This document shows, one piece after another, positions 7,046 through 14,817 of a stretch of DNA of 64,000 nucleotides. Within the stretch, counting starts at the first letter, position 1, and every line of letters begins with the position of its first letter. Below the pieces are notes generated by a model, which was not told where the DNA came from, made no database searches, and worked only from the letters and a program-made list of their open reading frames with translations. The translations under genes were made by a program, and so were the position numbers. This DNA is from Desulfospira joergensenii DSM 10085. GTDB taxonomy: Bacteria; Desulfobacterota; Desulfobacteria; Desulfobacterales; Desulfobacteraceae. The DNA lies in contig NZ_ATUG01000001.1 of assembly GCF_000420085.1 (NCBI RefSeq), positions 1,697,223 to 1,761,222 on the forward strand. Direction: 5' to 3'.

Positions 7046-9526
7046 ATGATCAGAATCGGACTTGGACAGGCAGAGGGCATCAACACCCGCTCCCTTGTCA
7101 GCAGAGTGATTCTGGCCTGCAGATCCCAAATCAACGGAGATCCGCCCCAGGCCGGAATCCTGCTGGCCGGAAGCCAGTTCGACCACCCGCTCATGCTGGA
7201 GATGATCAATGACGCCTTCCCGGGCATCCAGCTGATCGGATGCACAACTGCGGGTAATTTTTCCTCTGATTTTGGTTTCAGTGAAGACGGGATTACCCTG
7301 GCAGTGCTTTCTTCCGATGATATCGAAATCGGGACCGGGATCGGTTCAGGCCTTTCCATGGATCCTGAAACCAGCGTTCAGGAAGCCGTGGAATCGGCCC
7401 GGGACAAAATCCAGGGAAAGCCTGCCCTCTGCCTTACCTTTCCGGCAAGATATAATATCCGGCTTAAGCCCGTATTGAACATGCTGAATGCGAAACTGGG
7501 AAAAGAGTGCCCGGTCTTTGGAGGGGCATCCGCCACCCTCCGGGCGGATGGGGTCAGACCTTTACAATTCTTTGGCCGAAAAATTCTGACAGACGCCCTT
7601 CCGATTCTTCTGATGGCCGGCCCAGTGAGATATGCCTTTTCCATTGCAAACTCCTGGAGGCCCCTGGGGAAAAAGAGTGAAGTTACAAAAGCCTGCGGCC
7701 GGAGTGTTGAAAAAATCGGCGATCTGACCGCCGTGGATTTTTATCGCCATTACCTGGGATTTCATGAAGAACCGGCCATGGAATTTCTCCTGGCCGTTTA
7801 TGAAAAGGACCAGGAGGAATTCTATCTGCGTGTCCCTGTAAAATACCAGGATGACGGCAGTGTCACTTTCTCGGAGACCCTTCCCCAGGGAGCTTTTGTA
7901 CAGCTCACCGAAGCGGTGCCGGAGGATTTAACCCAGGATCTCCTTGCCACCGCCGACTCTTTGAAAGGGGGAGCCCGGGATTGGGAACCCGCCTTTGCCC
8001 TGGCCTTCTCCTGTGCGTTTCGGAAACTGGTTCTGGGAACTCAAGCCCAAAAAGAGCTGGACATATTCAAGAAAAGATTGTCCCCCGGACTTCCCATCCT
8101 GGGATTTTACGCCTTTGGAGAAATATCCCCCCTGGTGCCCGGGGGGAAAAGCCTTTCCCATGTGGCCACCCTGGTCAGTCTCCTCATCGGATCCGAATCC
8201 AATGCACCGGTCAGGGCCGGGAGAAAGACCGTTCATGGGGATGACTCCCCGTTGATGGAAAATCTGAAGGAGCAGAATGCGTTTTTGACAAGAAAACTCA
8301 ACCGCTCTGAAGAGTCTCGGCAGCGCCTTGAATTCACCAAGGGACTCAACTCAAGGATGCTTCGGAGGATCATCGCCGAGGTTGATGAAGCCCGCCGGAA
8401 GATACAGCATAAAGAAAACCAGTTAAGGCACAGCGAGGAAAAATTCAGGCGGATCGTCCAGACCACGGGGGAAGGATTTATTCTCCTGGATGAAACCTTT
8501 AGATGCATTGAGGTCAATGATTCCCTATGCCGGATGATGGAGTGTTCACGATCCGATATTATCGGCAGATCCCATTTGGATTTTGCCACAAAAGAATTCC
8601 GTGAATTCCTGGTTTCAAACCGGGAAGAGATGGTGAAAAAGGAGTCCCGTAAAGTTGAAGGAACCTTTGTGGCCCGGAAGAGCGGGCGCCATGTCCCCGC
8701 TCTGGTCCACGGCAATACCCTGAGGGACGACCAGGGAGAGATTATCGGCCATATGGCCTTTATCACGGATATGACCGAGCAGAAAAAAGCCCTGGCCCTG
8801 GCCGGGGAAGTCCAGCGAAGCCTGATGCCCCGGGAGATCCCCAGGATCAAGGGACTGGACATTGCCGGCAGAAGCCTTCCCTGTGATGAAGTGGGCGGGG
8901 ATTACTATGATTTTTTCTGGGATAAAGAGGCCGTTAAAACTTCATTCAGTGTAGCCGTGGGGGATATTTCCGGCCACGGCGTAGATGCGGCCCTTTTAAT
9001 GACCTCGGCAAGGGCTTTTCTCCGGTTGAACACCCCGGAAAAAAATTCACTTCCGGAAACAATAAATGCGGCCAATCAGCACCTGGCAGATGATGTATTC
9101 CGGTCGGGCCGGTTCATGACCCTGTTCTATCTGACCATTGACGAGAATCTGAGCACCATAGAATGGGTCCGGGCCGGCCATGACCCGGCCATGATCTACG
9201 ATCCAAAATCCGATACCTTTGAAGAGTTAAAAGGCCCGGGCATGGCCCTGGGGGTGGATGAAAGATTTTCCTACCAGTCCAACCTCAGAACCGGCCTGGA
9301 AGAGGGGCAAATCATTGCCGTCGGAACGGACGGCATCTGGGAGATCTCCAATACAAACCGGGAGATGTTGGGCAAAAAAAGATTCCAGGACCTGATCCGA
9401 AGATATGCCCGTTGTTCTGCCCAGGATATTCTCAGCGGGGTTTTCAAAGAACTTGAGGCCTTCAGTAAAGGGAAAAAACCGGATGACGACCTTACCCTGG
9501 TGATCATCAAAATTCAAAAAAGCTGA
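7046..9526 (+). CDS. FIST-PAS-SpoIIE (PP2C-type) sensor phosphatase
   Basis: Cytoplasmic signalling protein of 826 residues. The N-terminal FIST and FIST_C sensory regions occupy about residues 15-370, with typical GCTTAGNFSS and CPVFGGASA patches. A coiled-coil linker (about 390-460) is followed by a PAS domain (about 463-585) and a C-terminal PP2C/SpoIIE serine phosphatase (about 585-826). The phosphatase has EVGGDYYDF, GDISGHG, a TSARAFLR helix and the metal-binding aspartates near DDDLTLV. SpoIIE/RsbU-type enzymes dephosphorylate anti-sigma-factor antagonists in partner-switching pathways; FIST domains are thought to bind small ligands such as amino acids. No anti-sigma factor or antagonist gene is adjacent. 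The ATG follows an AAAGGTGAAAG ribosome site. Confidence 0.9.
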   Translation: MIRIGLGQAEGINTRSLVSRVILACRSQINGDPPQAGILLAGSQFDHPLMLEMINDAFPGIQLIGCTTAGNFSSDFGFSEDGITLAVLSSDDIEIGTGIGSGLSMDPETSVQEAVESARDKIQGKPALCLTFPARYNIRLKPVLNMLNAKLGKECPVFGGASATLRADGVRPLQFFGRKILTDALPILLMAGPVRYAFSIANSWRPLGKKSEVTKACGRSVEKIGDLTAVDFYRHYLGFHEEPAMEFLLAVYEKDQEEFYLRVPVKYQDDGSVTFSETLPQGAFVQLTEAVPEDLTQDLLATADSLKGGARDWEPAFALAFSCAFRKLVLGTQAQKELDIFKKRLSPGLPILGFYAFGEISPLVPGGKSLSHVATLVSLLIGSESNAPVRAGRKTVHGDDSPLMENLKEQNAFLTRKLNRSEESRQRLEFTKGLNSRMLRRIIAEVDEARRKIQHKENQLRHSEEKFRRIVQTTGEGFILLDETFRCIEVNDSLCRMMECSRSDIIGRSHLDFATKEFREFLVSNREEMVKKESRKVEGTFVARKSGRHVPALVHGNTLRDDQGEIIGHMAFITDMTEQKKALALAGEVQRSLMPREIPRIKGLDIAGRSLPCDEVGGDYYDFFWDKEAVKTSFSVAVGDISGHGVDAALLMTSARAFLRLNTPEKNSLPETINAANQHLADDVFRSGRFMTLFYLTIDENLSTIEWVRAGHDPAMIYDPKSDTFEELKGPGMALGVDERFSYQSNLRTGLEEGQIIAVGTDGIWEISNTNREMLGKKRFQDLIRRYARCSAQDILSGVFKELEAFSKGKKPDDDLTLVIIKIQKS

Positions 9527-9545
9527 AATTGTAACGGGACAAAAA

Positions 9546-9650
9546 ATGGATAAACTCACACACACCTCCCCGGGAATTGGTGAACTGGCCATGGTTCCGG
9601 CCCTCCTCTCTGCCGGGATCTTCACCCTCCATCCGGATGGTTTCCAATGA
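9546..9650 (+). CDS. Possible 34-residue leader ORF overlapping the next transporter
   Basis: An ATG at 9546 opens a 34-codon frame whose TGA (9648-9650) overlaps the ATG of the EamA gene at 9647 in an ATGA junction, the usual sign of translational coupling. The peptide (starts MDKLTHTSPGIGEL) has no recognisable family and only a weak ribosome site (ACGGGAC). It could be a coupled leader or a chance frame. Confidence 0.25.
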   Translation: MDKLTHTSPGIGELAMVPALLSAGIFTLHPDGFQ

Positions 9651-10492
9651 TGAACCCGGAAACCCTGGCCCTTTCATACGGAATCGGCAGCGCCATTGCC
9701 TGGGGAGCCGGAGATTTCAGCGGGGGCCTGGCCTCCAAAAAAGGGAATCTTTTAGGAGTGGTGCTGATCTCCCAGTCTATCGGGGGATTGCTTTTGGCCG
9801 TGGCAGCCCTTGTCTTTTCCGAACCCTTTCCCCCCATGGAGCATATCGGGTTCGGTGCCCTTGCCGGGATGTTCGGTATCCTCGGACTGCTCGCCCTCTA
9901 CCACGGGCTGGCCCAGGGACGCATGGGCATTGTCGCTCCCCTGTCCGCCGTACTCACGGCCCTGGTTCCCATCGGGTATACGGCATTTTATACGGGCCTT
10001 CCCACCCATGTTCAACTGGCCGGATTTTTCTTTTTCATGGCTGCGGTCTGGCTCCTCTCTTCCGGGGATGCGGCTTTCAGGATGACCCTGGACGAACTTT
10101 TTCTCTCCGTCTCGGCAGGCCTGGGGTTCGGACTCTTTTTCATCTTCATTGACAAGGCCAATGACCTGGCCGTTTTCTGGCCCCTGGTGGGGGCCAGGAT
10201 CGCCTCGGTTTCTTTTCTGCTCATGATCATTTTATTTTCCGGTAAAAGAGGGGTGCCTGTCAGGGGGCAATGGTCCTTTATCTTGATCACGGGGATTTTA
10301 GATGCGACGGGGAACTGCCTTTTCTCCCTGGCCGCCCAATTGGGGCGCCTGGATATTGCCGCCGTGCTCGGATCCCTCTACCCGGCCTCCACGGTGATGC
10401 TGGCCTGGTTTTTTCTCAGGGAAAAGCTGAGACGCCAGCAGTGGATCGGGGTGGCTTCGGCCTTCATTGCCCTGGTGCTGATATCTGTATAG
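9647..10492 (+). CDS. EamA/DMT family transporter
   Basis: Membrane protein of 281 residues with about ten hydrophobic helices in two EamA repeats. The first helix carries YGIGSAIAWGAGDFSGG, and the C-terminal repeat ends with an RQQWIGVASAFIALVL segment. It is not a near-duplicate of the EamA gene at 6004. Substrate unknown. It follows the SpoIIE phosphatase gene by 120 bases and may be read with it. The ATG at 9647 overlaps the stop of a short upstream frame. Confidence 0.8.
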   Translation: MMNPETLALSYGIGSAIAWGAGDFSGGLASKKGNLLGVVLISQSIGGLLLAVAALVFSEPFPPMEHIGFGALAGMFGILGLLALYHGLAQGRMGIVAPLSAVLTALVPIGYTAFYTGLPTHVQLAGFFFFMAAVWLLSSGDAAFRMTLDELFLSVSAGLGFGLFFIFIDKANDLAVFWPLVGARIASVSFLLMIILFSGKRGVPVRGQWSFILITGILDATGNCLFSLAAQLGRLDIAAVLGSLYPASTVMLAWFFLREKLRRQQWIGVASAFIALVLISV

Positions 10493-10510
10493 ATTCTGCC
10501 CGGTTTCCGG

Positions 10511-11218
10511 TCAGACCTTTAAAAACGGAATCAGAATAAAGTAGATGCCCAGGGCCCCGATGGCTGTCCCGGAGATCTTCCTGAACCAGACGCCTGCACC
10601 GTTCCATGTACTGTTTTCAAGCAATTTTTTCACCACGGCCGTGGAGGAACCGGCGACCACGATGGGCAGGCAATGGCCCAGGGCAAACAGAAAAATATAG
10701 AGAACGCCCACAGCCACTTTTTCCTGGACCGTGATGATGGCCAGAATCGGGGCAATAAACCCGAATGTACAGGATCCTGACAAAACCCCGTAGGCCAGAC
10801 CCAGCACAAAGGCCCCGGCCCTGCCCCTCAGGTTCAATCGGTAAAGAAGGCTGCCGGATATGGAGCATTTTTCAATTCCCAGCATGCCCAGGGCAACCCA
10901 GATCAGGATGATGCCGATCAGAACCTGCCAATAGCTTCCCACATCCCCCATCATCCTGCCGAGCCATGCGCAGAGGATCCCGATGAAGGCGATGGTCAAA
11001 AAAAGACCCGAGGTAAAGAGGATGGAATATCCCCCGGCCTGGCCGGGACGGACCATTTTTTCCTGTCCGCCCACATATCCGATAATCAGGGGAATGGAAG
11101 CCAGGTGACAGGGGCTGAACAGGACGCTGACCATGCCCCAGAAAAAACATCCCATGGCGGCGAAACCCGTCTCTCCGGTCATCCACTGGTTGATTGTTAA
11201 GAACAGGGATTCTGTCAC
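10511..11218 (-). CDS. CcdA/DsbD-type transmembrane electron-transfer protein
   Basis: Inner-membrane protein of 235 residues with about six helices. The two redox cysteines of the CcdA family are visible, one in FSPCHLASIPLI and one in SGSCTFGFIAPI. CcdA carries electrons from cytoplasmic thioredoxin to a periplasmic thioredoxin-like partner. The partner here is very likely the secreted thioredoxin encoded immediately upstream. I chose GTG at 11216-11218 because AAGGGA lies 7 bases before it and it starts just after the stop of the thioredoxin gene; an ATG at 11236 in the same frame has no ribosome site. It is the last gene of the ArsR-led operon. Confidence 0.85.
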   Translation of the reverse strand: MTESLFLTINQWMTGETGFAAMGCFFWGMVSVLFSPCHLASIPLIIGYVGGQEKMVRPGQAGGYSILFTSGLFLTIAFIGILCAWLGRMMGDVGSYWQVLIGIILIWVALGMLGIEKCSISGSLLYRLNLRGRAGAFVLGLAYGVLSGSCTFGFIAPILAIITVQEKVAVGVLYIFLFALGHCLPIVVAGSSTAVVKKLLENSTWNGAGVWFRKISGTAIGALGIYFILIPFLKV

Positions 11219-11222
11219 CGGG

Positions 11223-11627
11223 CTATCCCTTATCATCCGGGGCTGGTTCTTTTACACCCATTTTGGTCATCTGCCGGATGATGGATTTTTCATCCATAAA
11301 CCCCACATGGCGAAAGACCTCTTCCCCCTGTTCATTAAAAAAAATCTGGGTGGGAATGGCTCTGATCTTGAATTTTTTCACCTGGTCCCGGTTTTCCCAG
11401 ACATCTATGAAAACGATGTCAGCCTTTCCCTGGTAGCTTTTCTCAAGTTTGACAAGAATCGGCGCCATCATCTTGCAGGGGATACATTTTTTTGCTCCCA
11501 GATCGATCAGGGTCACCCTGCCGTTGACAGGCAGGGTGGAAAGGTCTTCTGCAAAAACAGTGGCCGCCGCCAGAAGGAGCAAAAGGATTCCCGGTACGTT
11601 CAGTTTTTTCAAGATCTGCATTCTCAT
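11223..11627 (-). CDS. Secreted thioredoxin-fold protein (CIPC active site)
   Basis: Protein of 134 residues with an N-terminal signal/anchor (LNVPGILLLLLAAATVFAE) and a thioredoxin domain carrying the active-site motif KKCIPCKMM at about residue 48. The downstream cis-proline region IRAIPTQIFF is normal. The mature domain probably works in the periplasm as a disulfide reductant kept reduced by the CcdA protein encoded next. RBS GAGGA before ATG at 11627. In context it may reduce a protein or a metal(loid)-thiol substrate linked to the FCSCS permease. Confidence 0.85.
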   Translation of the reverse strand: MRMQILKKLNVPGILLLLLAAATVFAEDLSTLPVNGRVTLIDLGAKKCIPCKMMAPILVKLEKSYQGKADIVFIDVWENRDQVKKFKIRAIPTQIFFNEQGEEVFRHVGFMDEKSIIRQMTKMGVKEPAPDDKG

Positions 11628-11706
11628 TTATTTTCCTCAGCTGGTTTTTAGACTTTTCAAATATTTTGAGTTCATTGGATCCGTTTTTTATACCCGGATT
11701 CAGTCT

Positions 11707-11943
11707 TTATCCCTTTTTGATCCAGGCCAGGACATCCTCCTTTTTGGGTACTTTTCCCGTGCACTTGACTTCACCGTCAACAATCACGGAAGGGGTGCCG
11801 AACACCCCGTAGGATGCGATCTGCATCAAATCCGAGACTTTTTCCACATTTGCGTCCACCCCGGTCTCCTGGAGCACTTCCTGGACCAGCTTTTCAGTCT
11901 TTGCACATTTGGCGCATCCGGGCCCGAGAACTTTAATTTCCAT
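11707..11943 (-). CDS. Small thioredoxin-like redox-active disulfide protein (thioredoxin_3 family)
   Basis: 78-residue cytoplasmic protein, beginning MEIKVLGPGCAKCAKTEKLV. The CAKC motif at residues 10-13 and the GVFGTPSVIVDGEV segment with cis-proline identify the glutaredoxin-sized 'small redox-active disulfide protein 2' family often found beside UPF0718/ArsP-type permeases. A strong AAAGGAGAG ribosome site supports the ATG at 11941-11943. It lies 11 bases downstream of the permease gene, so the two are co-translated. It probably passes electrons or a thiol-bound metal(loid) to the permease. Confidence 0.88.
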   Translation of the reverse strand: MEIKVLGPGCAKCAKTEKLVQEVLQETGVDANVEKVSDLMQIASYGVFGTPSVIVDGEVKCTGKVPKKEDVLAWIKKG

Positions 11944-11954
11944 GATACTCTCCT

Positions 11955-13016
11955 TTATAAAATAATGTTGAATAGATATCCCACAAACAGAATGCCGAAG
12001 GCCACCACCCCCACAAAAACGGCAATGAGCCTGGGTTTTAACACCTTTCTTAGAATCACCATTTCGGGCAGGGACAGGGCGATCACACTCATCATAAAGG
12101 CCAGGACCGACCCCAAAGCCGCACCCTTGCCCAGAAGGGCCTCGACCACGGGGATGACCCCGGCGGCATTGGAGTACATGGGAACGCCGATGAGCACGGA
12201 CAGGGGCACGGACCACCAGGAGCCCTTGCCCATGATGGAGGCCATGACCCCCTGGGGAACAAACCCGTGAATCCCCGCGCCCACGGCGATACCGAGAATC
12301 ACATAGATCCAGACCCGGCCGATGATTTCCTTTACAGCTTCCCATCCGTAAAGAAGCCGGTCATTCCAGGTCATCTTCTCTTCTTCCAGGGTCACGGCGA
12401 CCCCGGTGTTCTGGGTCACCCAGTCTTCAATATGGGATTCCAGGTGTAGCCGGCCGATGACCCAGCCCGCGGCAATTGCGACAAACAGACCGGTTCCCAT
12501 ATAAATGGCCGCCACCTTCCATCCCAGAAGGCCGTAAAGCAGCCCCAGTGCAATTTCATTGACCATGGGGGCGGAGATCAAAAAGGAAAAGGTCACACCC
12601 AGGGGCACGCCTGCAGTGACAAACCCGATGAACAGGGGCACGGCCGAACAGGAGCAGAAAGGGGTGACGATTCCCAGAAGGGCTGCCAGGATATTTCCGG
12701 CGAATTCACTTTTCCCGGAGAGAAAGGCCCGGGTCTTTTCCGGGGTAAAAAAACTTCTGATGATCCCGACCCCGAAGACAACCAGGAACAAAAGCATCAT
12801 GACCTTGGGGGTGTCATAGAGAAAAAACTCAATGGAATCTCCCAGGTGGGAGCCCTGTTTAAGGGGCAGAAGACTGTATGTCAGCCATTTTGACAGGCCC
12901 GGCAGTTGCCTGTAGATCATCCACCACAGGACCACCCCGGCTGCTCCCATCATCAGGTGTAAACCGATTTTTTCTTTCCGCCCCATGGATTCGGATGGGG
13001 TTGCTTGGGGATTCAT
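11955..13016 (-). CDS. UPF0718/ArsP-like permease with FCSCS motif
   Basis: Polytopic inner-membrane permease of 353 residues with about eight to ten helices. The signature TPFCSCSAVPLFIGF carries two cysteines in a membrane segment, as in the DUF318/UPF0718 family, some members of which (ArsP) export trivalent organoarsenicals. A charged cytoplasmic loop separates the two halves, and a second APMVNEIA-type motif lies in the first half. RBS AAAGGAGGAAAT before the ATG. It is downstream of an ArsR repressor and upstream of two thioredoxin-fold genes, which supports metal(loid)-thiol export. The true substrate (arsenic, copper, zinc or organometal) cannot be decided from sequence. Confidence 0.8.
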   Translation of the reverse strand: MNPQATPSESMGRKEKIGLHLMMGAAGVVLWWMIYRQLPGLSKWLTYSLLPLKQGSHLGDSIEFFLYDTPKVMMLLFLVVFGVGIIRSFFTPEKTRAFLSGKSEFAGNILAALLGIVTPFCSCSAVPLFIGFVTAGVPLGVTFSFLISAPMVNEIALGLLYGLLGWKVAAIYMGTGLFVAIAAGWVIGRLHLESHIEDWVTQNTGVAVTLEEEKMTWNDRLLYGWEAVKEIIGRVWIYVILGIAVGAGIHGFVPQGVMASIMGKGSWWSVPLSVLIGVPMYSNAAGVIPVVEALLGKGAALGSVLAFMMSVIALSLPEMVILRKVLKPRLIAVFVGVVAFGILFVGYLFNIIL

Positions 13017-13076
13017 ATTTCCTCCTTTTTACATATGGCCACGTAGCGATATGAAGGCTAAATTTTTTTGTCTGGA

Positions 13077-13421
13077 TTATCTTCCCACAATATCGTGGCG
13101 GTCAATTCCCGGAAGGATCCGGTTCAGATCCCGGATCCCGGGCTCATCCTCCAGCCAATGCTTCAGGTTCCCGATCATGCTGGCCGAATAGGGAGATCCT
13201 TTTCCGTCGGAAAGGGAATAGTTGACCCAGAGACCGTCCTTAAAACTCCTTACCAGTTCTGCATCTTCCAGGATTTTCAAATGTTTGGAGGCCGTGGACT
13301 GGGCAATCCCCAGGGCCTCTTTTATTTCGCATACGCAAAGGGGACGGGCCTGGAGCATTTTCATCATCTTCACCCGATTGGGATCTGACAGGGCCTTCAT
13401 GACTTTAATGAATTCTTTCAT
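13077..13421 (-). CDS. ArsR/SmtB family metalloregulatory repressor
   Basis: 114-residue winged-helix repressor. The helix-turn-helix is STASKHLKILEDAELV, and just before it PLCVCEI carries the CxC pair of the ArsR metal box that binds trivalent arsenic/antimony or related ions and releases DNA. It is the first gene of the operon running through the permease, two redox proteins and CcdA, and probably represses it. RBS AGAGAGGAAT before the ATG at 13421. The promoter and a palindrome lie immediately upstream. Confidence 0.88.
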   Translation of the reverse strand: MKEFIKVMKALSDPNRVKMMKMLQARPLCVCEIKEALGIAQSTASKHLKILEDAELVRSFKDGLWVNYSLSDGKGSPYSASMIGNLKHWLEDEPGIRDLNRILPGIDRHDIVGR

Positions 13422-13451
13422 ATTCCTCTCTCTATTAAATCGTTAAAATAG

Positions 13452-13493
13452 AATATAGTCCTTTGATCGTCCCTTGTCAACCCATCAATTGAT
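13452..13493 (-). promoter_or_regulatory. Promoter and operator of the arsR operon
   Basis: On the minus strand there is a near-ideal sigma-70 promoter: TTGACA (13475-13480) and TATATT (13452-13457) separated by exactly 17 bases. The perfect palindrome ATCAATTGAT (13484-13493) lies just upstream of the -35 box, and a further ATCAA half-site is in the spacer. ArsR operators often use ATCAA/TTGAT half-sites, so repression by the adjacent product is likely. Confidence 0.7.
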
Positions 13494-13604
13494 GCGGATC
13501 TATATTTTAAAACAGGGTTCCCCGGGAGCCCAACATAAAAACATGGACAAGGGATCTGAAAAAGGGGATAGTAAGTTAAAAAAAATCATTCAAGGACCCA
13601 ATTC

Positions 13605-14354
13605 GTGTCATTTGGTATCGCACTCGCTTACGCCGGCATCACAGGATTTGCCGCCATGATCCACGGCGCCATGGGAATCGGTTTTCCCATGGTTGCCACC
13701 CCTCTTTTGGCAATCATCACCGATATGAGGACCGCCATCCTGATCCTGGTGCTGCCGACCATGGTCATCAACCTTGCCAGCATATTCAAAGGCGGAAACT
13801 GGCAGAAGAGTATTGGCCTGTACTGGCCCCTTGCCCTCTACGGCATGGTGGGCAGTCTTGCAGGAACACGGCTGCTCATCATCTTTCCTGCCGAGATTTT
13901 CCGGCCCCTTCTGGCCGTGATGCTGCTGGTCTATCTGAATGCCGAAAAACTGGGGCTGGGATTTTCCCGGATCAGACGCTATCCCAGACTTGCCATGGCC
14001 TTTTCCGGACTAGGAGCCGGCATACTGGGGGGGACGGTGAATGTCATGCTGCCGGTCCTGGTCATCTATGCCCTGGAAGTCAAGATGCCGAAAACCGCCA
14101 TGATCCATGTATTTAATCTCTGTTTTTTATCCGGGAAACTGATCCAGGGCATTGTCTTCTTCCATGCGGGATTCTTCACTGCCGACATTTTCCGGATTTC
14201 ACTGCCCCTGACCCTCCTGGCACTTGGCCTCATGTTCACGGGCCTGGGCCTGCGGGACCGCATCCAGGCGAAGACATATCGTCTCTGGCTGCGCCGCCTC
14301 CTGGGATTCATGGCTGCCATCCTCCTGGTGCAATCCGTGAAGTATTTTCTCTGA
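13605..14354 (+). CDS. TauE/SafE family membrane permease
   Basis: Integral membrane protein of 249 residues with about eight helices in two repeats; GITGFAAMIHGAMGIGFP is the typical first-repeat motif of the TauE/SafE (sulfite/organosulfonate exporter) family. Members export sulfite, sulfoacetate or related anions. In a sulfate reducer a sulfur anion is plausible, but the substrate is unproven. The start is GTG at 13605 with AAGGA 8 bases upstream. It is divergent from arsR and shares the 183-base region between them. Confidence 0.78.
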   Translation: MSFGIALAYAGITGFAAMIHGAMGIGFPMVATPLLAIITDMRTAILILVLPTMVINLASIFKGGNWQKSIGLYWPLALYGMVGSLAGTRLLIIFPAEIFRPLLAVMLLVYLNAEKLGLGFSRIRRYPRLAMAFSGLGAGILGGTVNVMLPVLVIYALEVKMPKTAMIHVFNLCFLSGKLIQGIVFFHAGFFTADIFRISLPLTLLALGLMFTGLGLRDRIQAKTYRLWLRRLLGFMAAILLVQSVKYFL

Positions 14355-14457
14355 GCCCGGTTCCTGCGCCTCCATACTTTCATCCAAACAATCCATGGTA
14401 AATCCTCCCCTTTTTCTATATACTGAAATCCTCTTGTAAATGATCCGGAGATCATGA

Positions 14458-14817
14458 ATGGACGAAGATCAGATCAACTTGAAATTTTCGAATCCGCCTG
14501 AAATCCCGGTGGAGGACGATTCAGAACAAATCCGGAAAAAGGGGCATGGCAGACCGGGACTGCACGTACTGACGGCCGGCTGCGGCATCCGGGCCCTGGA
14601 TGGCTGGATCAGGAAAAGCTTGACATTTCCCGGATCTTTGACAAATTAAGGGGCTGGGAGGAGACATGGGACACCCGCCGGTCCGGCCGGCGTAAAATCC
14701 CGGCGTACAATGGATTTCCATGTCCTCAAAAACAATACAGGAATCAGGGGATGCCCCTTATCCGGAAACCCAGTGACCCCAAAAAGAGGTCACGGTCTTT
14801 AAGCAGATCTATTCTCT
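14458..14817 (+). pseudogene. Possible decayed small gene of unknown family
   Basis: This part of the 463-base gap 14355-14817 has one 63-codon frame starting at 14458 (MDEDQINLKF..., GGAG 7 bases upstream) that stops at 14649. A second frame continues with protein-like composition from about 14580 to 14817 (for example LDISRIFDKLRGWEETWD) but has no start of its own. Taken together this suggests a frameshifted remnant rather than an intact gene. I do not recognise the family. A hairpin with perfect GTGACC/GGTCAC arms sits at 14773-14793, just before the ABC exporter. Confidence 0.3.

Noticed and set aside
11707..11943. Selenocysteine in the small thioredoxin-like protein
   Set aside because: Related systems can use selenocysteine, but the motif here is encoded by two cysteine codons and there is no in-frame TGA.
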